DNA of 64,000 nt from Oceanicaulis sp. MMSF_3324 (lineage in GTDB: Bacteria; Pseudomonadota; Alphaproteobacteria; Caulobacterales; Maricaulaceae): NCBI RefSeq assembly GCF_030733545.1, contig NZ_JASHIU010000002.1, positions 62,001 to 126,000 of the forward strand, written 5' to 3'. Positions 11,122 through 20,649 of the stretch are shown piece by piece (within the stretch, counting starts at the first letter, position 1; every line of letters starts with the position of its first letter). The position numbers and the translations under genes were made by a program. The notes under the pieces are model-generated. The model had not been told where the DNA came from and ran no database searches. It saw only the letters and a program-made list of their open reading frames with translations.

Positions 11122-12843
11122 ATGATGGGCGCGCGCGAATGGCCCGCGCTTACGGCGCAAGCCGCTCAAGAGCAGCTATGCGCGCCGGGGGCGCTTTTCG
11201 AATTTACGGTACAACAGATCAATGGCGCGCCCGTTCGGGTGTGGAAGAACGGACCGCAAATCCTGCCCGATCTGGTCGAAGCCGCAAAGGTGCACGGCGA
11301 CCGGGACTTCATGGTTCTCAATGATGAGCGGCTCAGTTTTGACGCCTTCCGGCGCGCCACCGCTCATCTGGCCGACGCCTTGCTTGCGCGGGGCGTCGAG
11401 CCGGGCGACCGGGTTGCGATCGCCATGCGCAACCTGCCTGAATTTCCCATCGCCTATTTCGCCATCACGGTCCTGGGCGCCATCGCCGTGCCGCTGAACG
11501 CTTGGTGGACCGGGCCCGAGCTCGAGTACGCGATAAGGGACAGTGGCGCGCGCACCCTGATCTGCGACGCCGCCCGCTGGCACATACTGGCGGATCAGGC
11601 GATCAGCTGTGACGTGCTGGTCAGCCGCGCAGCGCCGGGCGCAGCGCCCGAACGCCTTGAAGACCTGATCGGCTCGCCGAACGACTGGGCGACGCTGGCG
11701 CCGCGCCCCCTGCCCGAAATCGACATCGCCCCGGACGATCCGGCGACCCTGTTCTACACCTCCGGCACAACCGGTAAGCCGAAAGGCGCGCTCGGCACCC
11801 ATCGCAGCTCGATGAGCAATGTGCTGTCCACCGCCTATGCCGGCGCCTTCGCCGCCCTGCGTCGCGGCGAGCCTGTGCCCGAGCCTGAACCGCGCGCCTC
11901 GCTCCTGCCCATACCCCTATTTCACGTCACCGCCTGCAATGCGCGCATGCTGTCGAGCGTGCATGTGGGCCACAAGACCGTGCTGATGGACAAATGGGAT
12001 CCGCTGGAAGCGCTCCAATTGATCGAACGCGAACAGATCACCCATACCGGGGGCGTGCCCGCCATCGCCTGGAGCCTGATCGAACATCCGCGTCGCAAGG
12101 AATTTGACCTGTCCTCCCTCACCGGGGTCGCCTATGGCGGCGCGCCCGCTGCGCCCGAACTGGTCCGCCTGATCGCCGAAGATCTGAACTGTGAGCCGGG
12201 TACGGGCTGGGGCATGACCGAAACCAGCGGCACGGTCACCCGCCATGATGGCGAGGATTATCTGAACAGGCCCGACAGTTGCGGCCCGCCCGTGCCCGTG
12301 GCGGAGCTCAAGATCATGAGCCTGGACGGCGAAACCGAACTGCCCGCCGGGCAATCGGGCGAGCTGTGGGCGCGCGGCCCGATGGTGGTTCGCGAATACT
12401 GGAACCGGCCCGACGCGACGGCGGACACCTTCAAGGCGGGCTGGGTGCGCACCGGCGACGTCGCCCGGCTCGACGAAGAGGGCTTTTGCTACATCGTTGA
12501 TCGCGCGAAGGATGTGATCATTCGCGGCGGCGAGAACATCTATCCAGTGGAGATCGAGAACCGCCTGTATGAGCATCCCGCCATTGTGGATGCCGCCGTG
12601 GCCGCGATTCCCCACCGCACGCTTGGAGAGGAGCCCGCCGCCCTTGTCACCCTGGCGTCCGGCGCACAGGCGGACGAGGCGGACCTTCAGGCCTTCGTGC
12701 GCGAGGCGCTGGCAAGCTTCAAGACACCCGTCCTCGTGCGCGTTCATGACGGACCGTTGCCGCGCAACGCCAGCGGGAAGATCCTGAAAACTGAAGTCAG
12801 GCGCATTCTGACGGAACTCGCTGCCACGCGCGCCTCGGCATGA
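11122..12843 (+). CDS. Acyl-CoA ligase (class I adenylate-forming enzyme)
   Basis: A 573-residue enzyme that activates a carboxylic acid to its CoA thioester through an acyl-adenylate. The phosphate-binding loop YTSGTTGKPKG is at residues 212-222. Other family motifs are GWGMTETSG, the hinge segment TGDVARLDEEG, GGENIYPVEIE and the catalytic Lys in NASGKILKTE near the end. The start is ATG at 11122, preceded by GGAGG at 11113-11117; an upstream TTG at 11086 lacks such a site. It is transcribed away from the FadB/J-like gene. The substrate is probably a medium or long-chain fatty acid or a related acid, but sequence alone does not decide this. Confidence 0.93.
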   Translation: MMGAREWPALTAQAAQEQLCAPGALFEFTVQQINGAPVRVWKNGPQILPDLVEAAKVHGDRDFMVLNDERLSFDAFRRATAHLADALLARGVEPGDRVAIAMRNLPEFPIAYFAITVLGAIAVPLNAWWTGPELEYAIRDSGARTLICDAARWHILADQAISCDVLVSRAAPGAAPERLEDLIGSPNDWATLAPRPLPEIDIAPDDPATLFYTSGTTGKPKGALGTHRSSMSNVLSTAYAGAFAALRRGEPVPEPEPRASLLPIPLFHVTACNARMLSSVHVGHKTVLMDKWDPLEALQLIEREQITHTGGVPAIAWSLIEHPRRKEFDLSSLTGVAYGGAPAAPELVRLIAEDLNCEPGTGWGMTETSGTVTRHDGEDYLNRPDSCGPPVPVAELKIMSLDGETELPAGQSGELWARGPMVVREYWNRPDATADTFKAGWVRTGDVARLDEEGFCYIVDRAKDVIIRGGENIYPVEIENRLYEHPAIVDAAVAAIPHRTLGEEPAALVTLASGAQADEADLQAFVREALASFKTPVLVRVHDGPLPRNASGKILKTEVRRILTELAATRASA

Positions 12844-12898
12844 CGGCGAGACGCGCTATAGCGGTGGCGTTTATCAGCAAGCCCTTTAGATTAACGCC

Positions 12899-14125
12899 AT
12901 GACCGAGACAGGCCTTTCCGCCGCGGCGAGTCGCTATGACCGCAAGCGCGACCAGATCATTGCTGCGGCGACCGAGCTGATCAACGAGCTCGGCTATAAA
13001 GGCATGACCTTGACCAAGGTCGCCCAGGCCATCGAGCTGAACACGACCAGCATCACCTATTACTTCAAGCGCAAGGAATTGCTGGCGGAAGCGATTCTGG
13101 AAGCGGCGATCGAACGCTACAATAGGATCGTCGATCAGGCCGAGCTTGAGCCGACCCCCTTTGACAAGCTGCACCGCATGGTCTGGGCGACGCTGGAGCA
13201 GTTTGCGCAAATCCGCTCGGGCGATGCCCCGCCCGTGGCGAACCTGTCCCACATTCGCAGCCTGAACGAACCACTGCGCACGCGCCTCAGCGACCAGTAC
13301 ATCGTCATGTTCCGCCGCGTGCGCCGGTTCTTTGAAGAAGACGACGGATCGCGCAAGCATCTGGCGACCGCGCAAACCCACGTTCTGCTCGAGAACCTGT
13401 TCTGGGCCCAGGCCTGGTTGCGGCGCTATTCACTGGGTGATTTCGAACGCGTGGCCCATCGCTTCAGTGAAGTGCTGGCCTATGGCGTTTCCGGTGCGGG
13501 GCGGGACTGGGACCCGGCCTTGCTGGCCCTTGAAGAGCCCGAAACCGTCAAAGGGCTGGGCGACATGAATATCGCCTTTCTCAAGGCGGCCGCCATCACC
13601 ATCAATGACTGGGGCTATCGCGGCGCGTCTGTGGATCGCATCGCGGCCGAGCTATCCGTCACCAAAGGCAGCTTCTATCACCATTTGCAGAGCAAGGACG
13701 ATTTGGTCCTGGCCTGCTTTGACCTGAGCTATGCCCGGGTCTCGCTTGCCCAGAGGGCCGCCGAGCGCATTGAAGGCGACCATCACCGCAAGCTGTGCGC
13801 CTCGGTCGCATCCTTGCTGGAGCTGCAGTTCTATGGCGACTCCCCACTCCTTCGGACCACGGCGCTCTACGCCCTGCCACCCGATGTCCGAGCCGGCGTC
13901 ATTGAACGCTCCAACCGGATGGCGCGGCGCTATGCGGGTGTCCTGATCGACGGGATCACCGAATCCTCAATCAAGGCGATTGATCCGCTGATCGCCGCGC
14001 AGATGATCATGGCGACGCTGAACACGGCCTATGAGATGCGGCGCTGGGCCGAAGTCCAAGCGCCCGAGCAAGCCATAAAGACTTACGCGTCAATCATCAC
14101 GCGCGGGCTCATTCCCAACCGCTAG
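12899..14125 (+). CDS. TetR/AcrR-type regulator with two TetR DNA-binding domains
   Basis: A 408-residue protein, about twice the usual TetR length. The first helix-turn-helix is at residues 16-60 (IIAAATELINELGYKGMTL, then LNTTSITYYFKRKELL). A second complete one is at about residues 225-272 (AAAITINDWGYRGASVD, then VTKGSFYHHLQSKDDLV). Each is followed by a helical ligand-binding region. The gene follows the acyl-CoA ligase by 55 bases and precedes the TonB receptor, so it probably senses an acyl-CoA and controls the cluster. A single chain with two DNA-binding domains could act as an internal pseudo-dimer. Confidence 0.9.
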   Translation: MTETGLSAAASRYDRKRDQIIAAATELINELGYKGMTLTKVAQAIELNTTSITYYFKRKELLAEAILEAAIERYNRIVDQAELEPTPFDKLHRMVWATLEQFAQIRSGDAPPVANLSHIRSLNEPLRTRLSDQYIVMFRRVRRFFEEDDGSRKHLATAQTHVLLENLFWAQAWLRRYSLGDFERVAHRFSEVLAYGVSGAGRDWDPALLALEEPETVKGLGDMNIAFLKAAAITINDWGYRGASVDRIAAELSVTKGSFYHHLQSKDDLVLACFDLSYARVSLAQRAAERIEGDHHRKLCASVASLLELQFYGDSPLLRTTALYALPPDVRAGVIERSNRMARRYAGVLIDGITESSIKAIDPLIAAQMIMATLNTAYEMRRWAEVQAPEQAIKTYASIITRGLIPNR

Positions 14126-14494
14126 ACACCCCGGACAGCCTCACCCCTTCAAGCTGACAGGCGAATTGCGCTCGCAACCCCCTACAAACCCAATATTCAA
14201 AAAGCACCACTATTGCGCCGCAACACTTCGCAATAGCGAGAAATTTAATACGTACCGGTTTTTCTTTTTTCTTGAAAGCGACCACAGAAGCTGTAGCGTT
14301 TTTGCGATCGGGGCGGATGGGAGACTCACACTCAAACGAACTGCGTCCGGCGCGAACCGCGCCTGAGGGAAGGCCGGGGCCGGCCTGTGCGAACGCATCA
14401 ACGGCCCGAAAGAACAAGCGCCGGAAAGGCGCGACGAACTGCGGTCTCAACCGCGAGGGACATGGCCTGCATGGCAGGTCGGGAGGAGAACACG
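14126..14494 (+). other. Long leader and promoter region of the TonB receptor
   Basis: About 370 bases without a gene. It holds motif copy B (14251-14269) near the likely promoter. An upstream-extended reading frame from 14387 exists, but the ATG at 14495 has the strong ribosome site GGAGGAG at 14482-14488. If transcription begins near motif B, the untranslated leader would be around 200 bases, long enough for post-transcriptional control. No riboswitch family was recognised. Confidence 0.5.
14251..14269. promoter_or_regulatory. Shared 19-bp motif, copy B (lipid cluster)
   Basis: CGTACCGGTTTTTCTTTTT matches the motif at 10995-11013 and 21887-21905. It lies upstream of the TonB receptor, in the opposite orientation relative to its gene compared with the other two copies. 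That favours a protein-binding site over a core promoter element. Confidence 0.45.
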
Positions 14495-17467
14495 ATGACA
14501 ATCAAGTCAAAGCTCATGCTGGGGGCGGTCTGCGCGCCACTGGCCTTCATGGCGGTCACGACCGCTTCTGCTCAGGAGAGCGCCAACCCTGCACAATCTG
14601 ATGACGCCGCGATGCCGGTTGATCGTGTGGTCATCACCGGCTCGTATATCCGCGGGCGCGGTGAGGACGGCGCATTGCCGGTGGATGTGTTCGGCGCTCA
14701 GGAGCTGGATAATCGCGGCATCGACAGCCCGCTCGAATTCATGAAAACCCTGCCGTCGGTCGGTCCGGTCCTGGGCGATTCCAACCAGTTCGCCGCCGGC
14801 ACCGAACAGGGCGTGGGCTCGATCAACCTGCGCAGCCTCGGCCGTGAGCGCACGCTGGTGCTCTTCAATGGCCGCCGCACGATCTCCAGCCCCGGCACCG
14901 GTTCGACCGACACAAACCTCATCCCCTTCTTCGCGGTTCAGCGCGTGGAAGTCCTCAAGGACGGCGCGGCGTCGACCTATGGCTCCGACGCCATCGCCGG
15001 GGTGGCCAACTTCGTGACCTACAACGCCTTTGAAGGCATTGAAGTGTCCGGCAGCTACAATTTCATCGACGGCTCGGACGGCAATTACCAGGCCAGCGTT
15101 CTGGCAGGCGAGCGCTTCGGCAATGTCGATGTGATGGTTGGCGCAGGCTGGCAACGGCGCAATGAACTGCCCAACACCGAGCGCGCCTTCACCCAGACCG
15201 AATATGATGTGAACCCGACAGGCTATTCCTTCCTGTCCAATCCAGGCACTTATCTGCCCATCATTCCCGGTTTCGGCGTCGTGGGCATCGGCATTGACGG
15301 TCAACAGCTGGACACCTGCACCGCCATGGGCGGCATCCAGGGCACCTTCCCGACCTCACCGACCAGCGCTTTCCCGGTCTGCCGCTACTCCTATGTGGAC
15401 TTCAGCAATCTGGTTGAAGAAGAAGAGCGCTATCAGATCTACGGCCAGATCGATGTGGATCTGGGCCCGAACACCACTTTCCACGCCGAAGCGATCTATG
15501 CGGGCATGGAAATGATCGATTACGCCGGTTCGCCCAGCTACCCGCCGGTGCAGGGTCCGCTGGGCCCGGGCAGCGCCAATGCCTTCTCCGTACCCGCCTC
15601 GAACCCGGGTTATGCGGCCTATCTGTCGCAAACCTTCCCGGCGGGGTCGCCGGCCTATCTGTCCTCGCTGTCGAACATCTTGTTCTTCCGCCCCTTCGCT
15701 CTGGGCGGCAATCCGCTTGATGAGCGCGGCGCGGGCCTGGGCAGCGCGGAAAACGAGGCCTGGCGCATTGCAGGCGGCTTCGAGCACGATTTCTCGGACA
15801 ATTTCGGCGCCCAGCTCTATGCCACCTACATCCACTCAAACCGCAAGAATGCGGTGCGGGACTTTGTGGGCGACCGGCTGCAGCGGGCCATCAACGGGTT
15901 TGGCGGCGCCAGCTGTTCGAGCAGCACGCCCGGGGCGAACGGGTGCCAGTACTTCAACCCGTTCATCAACTCCGCGCCGGGCCATCCCACCCTGGGGCTG
16001 ACCAACCCGGCCTTTGTGCCGGGCAATGAGAACGATCCGGCCCTGATCGAATGGATGTACCAGCCCAGCGGCACCGATCAGACCGAGGACCAGTTCATCG
16101 TCGACCTGATCTTCAGCGGCTATGACACGCTGTTCGGCCAGGAAGTGGACTACGCGTTCGGCGCCCAATACCGCCGCACCGAGTACGAATCCCTGCCCGC
16201 CAATGTCTTCAGCGATCCGGTCGGTTTCCCGTGCGCGATCGAAGGCGATCGCTCCTGCCTGGACGATCCCAACGACGCCAACCTGCCCACGGGACCGTTC
16301 ATCTTCCTGGGTCAGTACTCCACCGTGAATGTGGAGCAGGATGTCTACGCCCTGTTCGCCGAAGCCCAGATCGAACCGTTTGACGGCTTCGAACTGACCG
16401 GCGCAGTCCGTTACGAGGATTATGGCAATCCGGTCGGCTCCACCTTCAATCCCAAGATCTCGGCGCGTTGGCAGGTCAGCGACAATGTCGCCCTGCGCGC
16501 CTCGGTCGGCGACACCTTCCGCGCGCCGCTGCCCAGTGATCTGGAAGGCGACGGCCTGACCCTGGTCGAGGGCATCGACGCCGCCGGCGGCGCCTTCAAG
16601 GCCAACCAGATCGCCGGCAACCCCGATCTCGATCCGGAAACCGCCTTTACGTACAATTTCGGCATTCTGTTTGAATCGGGCGGCTTCAGCGCCAGCGTCG
16701 ATTTCTGGAATTACGACTTTGAAGGCCGGTTCACCGAGCTGCCTGTTCAGGCCATCGCCAGCGCTGTGGCGCCGGGCCCGGTCACGGACGGCACCCAGGC
16801 AGTGGATTGTTCCAGCCCGTTCACCGAATTTGTGGTGTTCGCAGGCGGCAGCTGCACCGCCGGAACCACGGCGAACGACATCTCCCGCATCCTGGTGCAG
16901 GTCGTGAACGGCCCGGACGTGACCACGAACGGTCTCGATTTCTCGCTCAATTATCGCGGCGATGTCGGCCCGTTCGACTTCAGCGGCGGAGTGAACGCCA
17001 CCTATACCGCCAAGTACGAGTTCGGCGAGTTCGTCTATCAGGGGCTGACCTTTGACGGCTCCTATGACGCGGCCGGCTTCGCCAATTATGACCGCGCCCC
17101 CGGCACGGTCTCGCCCTGGCGCGCCAGCGGTTTCGCGAGCTTCACCTATGGCCGCTACAACGCGACCTATTCGCTGACCTATATCGACGGCGTGGACGAC
17201 AATCGCTGTCCGGACACGGGGGCGTGCACCCAGACGCCCGAATTCGGTCCGACCGATTTCGGACGCACGGTGGAATCCTATACCCAGCATGACCTTCTGG
17301 GCACGGTGGATCTCGCCGCCTTCGGCGCGGATGTGCAGTTCCAGGCTGGTGTGGAGAACATCTTCGACACCGACCCGCCTGCGGCGCGTCTGGAGTTGAG
17401 CTACGATCCCTATGTCGGCAACCCGCTGGGTCGGGTGTATCGACTGGGACTGACAGCCCGCTTCTAG
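14495..17467 (+). CDS. TonB-dependent outer-membrane receptor (lipid cluster)
   Basis: A 990-residue outer-membrane receptor that takes up a large or scarce substrate using TonB energy. A signal peptide (ending TASAQ) is followed by a TonB-box-like VDRVVITGSYI. The plug domain has the typical LRSLGRERTLVLFNGRR and VEVLKDGAASTYGSDAIAG segments. The large beta-barrel ends in Phe (RLGLTARF), as needed for barrel assembly. The start is ATG at 14495 with GGAGGAG upstream. It is embedded among fatty acid catabolic genes, so a hydrophobic substrate is likely. An intrinsic terminator follows, and the SDR gene comes next. Confidence 0.93.
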   Translation: MTIKSKLMLGAVCAPLAFMAVTTASAQESANPAQSDDAAMPVDRVVITGSYIRGRGEDGALPVDVFGAQELDNRGIDSPLEFMKTLPSVGPVLGDSNQFAAGTEQGVGSINLRSLGRERTLVLFNGRRTISSPGTGSTDTNLIPFFAVQRVEVLKDGAASTYGSDAIAGVANFVTYNAFEGIEVSGSYNFIDGSDGNYQASVLAGERFGNVDVMVGAGWQRRNELPNTERAFTQTEYDVNPTGYSFLSNPGTYLPIIPGFGVVGIGIDGQQLDTCTAMGGIQGTFPTSPTSAFPVCRYSYVDFSNLVEEEERYQIYGQIDVDLGPNTTFHAEAIYAGMEMIDYAGSPSYPPVQGPLGPGSANAFSVPASNPGYAAYLSQTFPAGSPAYLSSLSNILFFRPFALGGNPLDERGAGLGSAENEAWRIAGGFEHDFSDNFGAQLYATYIHSNRKNAVRDFVGDRLQRAINGFGGASCSSSTPGANGCQYFNPFINSAPGHPTLGLTNPAFVPGNENDPALIEWMYQPSGTDQTEDQFIVDLIFSGYDTLFGQEVDYAFGAQYRRTEYESLPANVFSDPVGFPCAIEGDRSCLDDPNDANLPTGPFIFLGQYSTVNVEQDVYALFAEAQIEPFDGFELTGAVRYEDYGNPVGSTFNPKISARWQVSDNVALRASVGDTFRAPLPSDLEGDGLTLVEGIDAAGGAFKANQIAGNPDLDPETAFTYNFGILFESGGFSASVDFWNYDFEGRFTELPVQAIASAVAPGPVTDGTQAVDCSSPFTEFVVFAGGSCTAGTTANDISRILVQVVNGPDVTTNGLDFSLNYRGDVGPFDFSGGVNATYTAKYEFGEFVYQGLTFDGSYDAAGFANYDRAPGTVSPWRASGFASFTYGRYNATYSLTYIDGVDDNRCPDTGACTQTPEFGPTDFGRTVESYTQHDLLGTVDLAAFGADVQFQAGVENIFDTDPPAARLELSYDPYVGNPLGRVYRLGLTARF

Positions 17468-17488
17468 GTCCGGGACATCTCCCCCTGA

Positions 17489-17520
17489 GGGCCGGGCTCT
17501 GTCCCGGCCCTTTTCTTTTT
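17489..17520 (+). terminator. Intrinsic terminator after the TonB receptor
   Basis: Perfect 8-bp arms GGGCCGGG (17489-17496) and CCCGGCCC (17503-17510) with a 6-base loop are followed directly by TTTTCTTTTT. It lies 22 bases beyond the receptor stop. The SDR gene downstream would need read-through or its own promoter. Confidence 0.9.
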
Positions 17521-17545
17521 GAACTCTGTGCAAGGAGCGCCCTTC

Positions 17546-18322
17546 ATGACGCTTTTCGATCTGACCGGAAAAACCGCCGTGATCACCGGCTCTTCACGCG
17601 GCATTGGCCGCGCCATCGCCGAACAGCTGGCGCGACAGGGCGCGCGCGTGGTGATCTCCAGCCGCAATCAGGACGCCTGTGAGGACGTGGCGAACGCCAT
17701 CAATGCCGAACATGGCGAAACCCGCGCCCTGGCCATCGCCGCCAGCATTTCCTCCAAGCCCGAACTGGAAGCTCTGTTTGAAAAGACCCGCGCCGGTTTC
17801 GGCCCGGTGGACATTCTGGTCTGCAACGCGGCGAGCAATCCCTATTACGGCTCCATGGACGGGATTACGGACGAACAGTTCCAAAAGGTCCTGAACAATA
17901 ACATCATCTCGAACCACTGGCTGATCCAGATGGCGTTGCCCGACATGCGCAAGGCCAAGGATGGCGCCATCATCGTGATCTCATCCATCGGCGGCTTGCG
18001 CGGCTCGCAGACCATCGGCGCCTACAACATTTCCAAGGCCGCGGATTTCCAGCTGGTGCGCAATTACGCCCTGGAAGCGGGCCCGGACAATATTCGCGTC
18101 AACGCCATCGCCCCCGGCGTTGTGAAAACCGATTTCGCCCGCGCCCTGTGGGAAGACCCCAAGGCCGAGGCGGCGGTGTCCAGACGCACGCCCCTGCGCC
18201 GCCTGGGCGAGCCTGAAGACATTGCGGGCGCTGCCGTTTACCTCGCCGGTCAGGCGGGCGCCTGGATGACAGGTCAGATGATGGTGATTGATGGCGGGGT
18301 GACCGCCGGCGTCCTTGAATAA
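17546..18322 (+). CDS. SDR family dehydrogenase/reductase
   Basis: A 258-residue classical short-chain dehydrogenase. The coenzyme motif TGSSRGIG is near residues 12-19, NAAS near residue 90, the catalytic Ser in VISSIGG and the Tyr/Lys pair in YNISK. The C-terminus has the usual ITGxxxxVDGG-like segment (MTGQMMVIDGG). The start is ATG at 17546 with AAGGAG at 17532-17537; an upstream frame start at 17519 falls inside the terminator T-run and is unlikely. Its place between the receptor and the acyl-CoA dehydrogenases suggests oxidation of an alcohol or hydroxyacyl intermediate in the same pathway. Confidence 0.92.
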   Translation: MTLFDLTGKTAVITGSSRGIGRAIAEQLARQGARVVISSRNQDACEDVANAINAEHGETRALAIAASISSKPELEALFEKTRAGFGPVDILVCNAASNPYYGSMDGITDEQFQKVLNNNIISNHWLIQMALPDMRKAKDGAIIVISSIGGLRGSQTIGAYNISKAADFQLVRNYALEAGPDNIRVNAIAPGVVKTDFARALWEDPKAEAAVSRRTPLRRLGEPEDIAGAAVYLAGQAGAWMTGQMMVIDGGVTAGVLE

Positions 18323-18342
18323 GGGCGCCGACGGTCCGTGCC

Positions 18343-19431
18343 TCAGGCCGCGCTGGCGAGCTTGAGATAGCGCGCCATATGGGCGTCTTCATCGCCGAGC
18401 ACATGGTCAAGCATGACCAGTCGCTTGGCGAAGTGCGACAGCGGCATTTCCCAGGACATGCCGATGCCGCCATGCATCTGGATCGCCTCTTCGGCGGTCA
18501 GGGCGCCCACCTTGCCGGCCGTGTATTTCGCCGCCGACCCGTAACGATCCCGCGTCGCCGGGTCCTTGGCGAAATACGCCGCGGCGTTGATGGCCGCCGA
18601 GCGCGCCTGTTCGATTTCCAGCGCCACGCTGGTCATGCGGTGCTTGAGCGCCTGGAACGCGCCGATCGGCACGCCGAACTGCTTGCGCGTGCCCAGATAC
18701 TCGATAGTCGCATCGCGCAGGACTTCCATCACGGCGACCGCTTCCCAGACCGTGGCGACCAGCCCCAGAGCGCGCGCCTTCGAGATGGCGTCCTCTCCGG
18801 ACACCAGAAGCCGGGCAGACGCGCCCTCCAGGGTCAGCTCGCCGGCCGCGCCGCCATCCACCAGCGGATAGGCGCGACGCTCCACGCCTTCGGCGTCCGC
18901 CTCGACAAGGAAGCTCGCCCAGCCCGCATCGGCCTCGGCCGTCACCACGATCAGGTCCGCAGAGCCCAGATAATCGACCACGCCTTTCGCGCCGCTCAGA
19001 CGCCAGGCCTCGCCCTCCTTCACCGCCTTGACCGGGTCGGTCACGACGCCGTTGGAATCCATGGCCGGATCATCGGCGAACGTCAGGATTTTCGAGCCTG
19101 CAATCACCTCTCCCAGAAGGTCCGCTTCACCCGCGGCCTCCAGGATATTGCCACCCAGCAGCGTGCCCAGGAACGGCCCGGTCGCAAGCGCTTTGCCGAC
19201 TTCGGCAAACACGGCGCCCGCGTCAAAGGCCGAGCCGCCATAGCCGCCGGCCTCTTCACCAAACAACAGGCCCAGCACGCCCAGTTCAGCGAGGCCCGCC
19301 CACATGTCGCGGCTGAAGCCCGCTTCGCTCTCGGCGGCGGCCTGACGGGCTTCCCAGCCCAGCGTGTCGGCAAAATAGCGCGACAGCGAATCCGCCATCA
19401 TCCGGCGATCATCACCCAGTGAAAAATCCAT
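18343..19431 (-). CDS. Acyl-CoA dehydrogenase, small-subunit type
   Basis: A 362-residue flavoprotein of the acyl-CoA dehydrogenase family. The C-terminal half has RKQFGVPIGAFQALKHR and QMHGGIGMSWEMPLSHFAKR, both diagnostic. The N-terminal half is more diverged than in usual enzymes and lacks the standard FAD-binding YxxTEPxAGSD segment. The true start is ATG at 19431, two bases after the stop of the neighbouring acyl-CoA dehydrogenase; a longer frame to 19545 lies inside that gene and is rejected. Paired, unequal acyl-CoA dehydrogenases like this often form heteromers in which one subunit supplies most FAD contacts. Confidence 0.9.
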   Translation of the reverse strand: MDFSLGDDRRMMADSLSRYFADTLGWEARQAAAESEAGFSRDMWAGLAELGVLGLLFGEEAGGYGGSAFDAGAVFAEVGKALATGPFLGTLLGGNILEAAGEADLLGEVIAGSKILTFADDPAMDSNGVVTDPVKAVKEGEAWRLSGAKGVVDYLGSADLIVVTAEADAGWASFLVEADAEGVERRAYPLVDGGAAGELTLEGASARLLVSGEDAISKARALGLVATVWEAVAVMEVLRDATIEYLGTRKQFGVPIGAFQALKHRMTSVALEIEQARSAAINAAAYFAKDPATRDRYGSAAKYTAGKVGALTAEEAIQMHGGIGMSWEMPLSHFAKRLVMLDHVLGDEDAHMARYLKLASAA

Positions 19432-19433
19432 GA

Positions 19434-20630
19434 TTAGAGCCCCATCATCGATTTGCCGATGATCTCGCGCTGCACCTCGTTGGAGCCGCCAAAGATCGAA
19501 AGCTTGCGATTGTTGAAATACTGCGACGCCACAGGCGCGGCCCATCCCGGCCCGACCGGTTCGCCGTTGAAGCCGCCTTCCAGCGCTTCATCCAGGAAGG
19601 GTTGGGCGTAGCGCCCCGCCGCCCGACGCATAAGCGCCGTGATTTTCTGGCGAATTTCAGTGCCGCGAATTTTCAGCATCGAGGATTCCGCCATTGGCGT
19701 CTGGCCGCGGCCGACGCTGTCGAGCACGCGCAGATTGGTGGTGCGCATGTTCTCAAGGTCGATTTCCACTTCCGCCATGCGTGCTGCGAACAGCGAGTCT
19801 TCGATCAGGGCAGATCCGTTGCGTCGGGTCGTGCGCGCCACTTCCTTGAGCCGCTCGAACGCCGCCATGGAGGCGCCGACGCCGGCGATATTGGTGCGCT
19901 CATAGCTCAAGAGGTATTTGGCGCAGGTCCAGCCCTTGTTCTCTTCACCCACCAGGTTCTCGACAGGCACTTTCACATCGGAGAACCAGACCTCGTTCAC
20001 CTCGTGATCGCCATCAAGCAGCTTGATCGGGCGCACTTCGACGCCGGGCGTGTCCATGTCGACGAGGAGGAAGGAAATGCCTTCCTGCTTCTTGCCTTCC
20101 TTGCTGGTGCGCACCAGGCAGAAGATCTTGTTGGCGCACTGCGCCAGGGTGGTCCAGGTCTTCTGGCCATTGATGACGTAATGATCGCCCTCGCGCACAG
20201 CGGAGGTTTTTAGGCTGGCAAGATCCGACCCGGCGCCCGGTTCGGAATAGCCCTGACACCACCAGTCAGACCCGTCCAGGATGCGCGGCAGCCAGTGTTT
20301 CTTCTGCTCTTCGGTGCCGAACTTGATCAGCACCGGGCCCAGCATGGACACCCCGAAGGGCACGACCCGCGGCGCATGCGCCATGGCGGTTTCGGTTTCG
20401 AAGATGAAGCGCTGGACCACACTCCAGTCGGTGCCGCCCCATTCCACGGGCCAGTGCGGCGCCAGCCAGCCGCGCTCATTGAGGATGGCGTGCCATTCCT
20501 CCATGTCGGCCTTGGTCAGCCGCTGCCCCTGGCGCACCTTGTCTGACAGGCGCTTGGGCAGTTTCTCGTTCAGGAATTCACGCACTTCCTCGCGGAAGGC
20601 TTCGTCCTTTTCAGTGAAATCGAGATCCAT
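19434..20630 (-). CDS. Acyl-CoA dehydrogenase, large-subunit type
   Basis: A 398-residue acyl-CoA dehydrogenase that would introduce the alpha-beta double bond, passing electrons to electron-transfer flavoprotein. It has the FAD-binding GYSEPGAGSDLASLKT and GQKTWTTLAQ segments at about residues 130-165. The C-terminal nucleotide contact region is FGGSNEVQREIIGKSMMGL, where the more usual EGT is replaced by GGS. It lies between the thiolase (19-base gap) and the second dehydrogenase (2-base gap) in one operon. It may form a heteromer with the latter. Confidence 0.93.
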   Translation of the reverse strand: MDLDFTEKDEAFREEVREFLNEKLPKRLSDKVRQGQRLTKADMEEWHAILNERGWLAPHWPVEWGGTDWSVVQRFIFETETAMAHAPRVVPFGVSMLGPVLIKFGTEEQKKHWLPRILDGSDWWCQGYSEPGAGSDLASLKTSAVREGDHYVINGQKTWTTLAQCANKIFCLVRTSKEGKKQEGISFLLVDMDTPGVEVRPIKLLDGDHEVNEVWFSDVKVPVENLVGEENKGWTCAKYLLSYERTNIAGVGASMAAFERLKEVARTTRRNGSALIEDSLFAARMAEVEIDLENMRTTNLRVLDSVGRGQTPMAESSMLKIRGTEIRQKITALMRRAAGRYAQPFLDEALEGGFNGEPVGPGWAAPVASQYFNNRKLSIFGGSNEVQREIIGKSMMGL

Positions 20631-20649
20631 GACGGTCTCCTCCGCTTTT

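Noticed and set aside
14367-14400. Another TGAGGGAA near the lipid TonB receptor
   Set aside because: Fourteen bases later the sequence is TGTG, not CGTA, so it does not fit the ECF promoter pattern; taken as chance.
15836-17533. 565-codon minus-strand frame opposite the TonB receptor
   Set aside because: Such long antisense frames are common in GC-rich DNA; the plus-strand frame has a signal peptide, plug motifs and an aromatic C-terminus.
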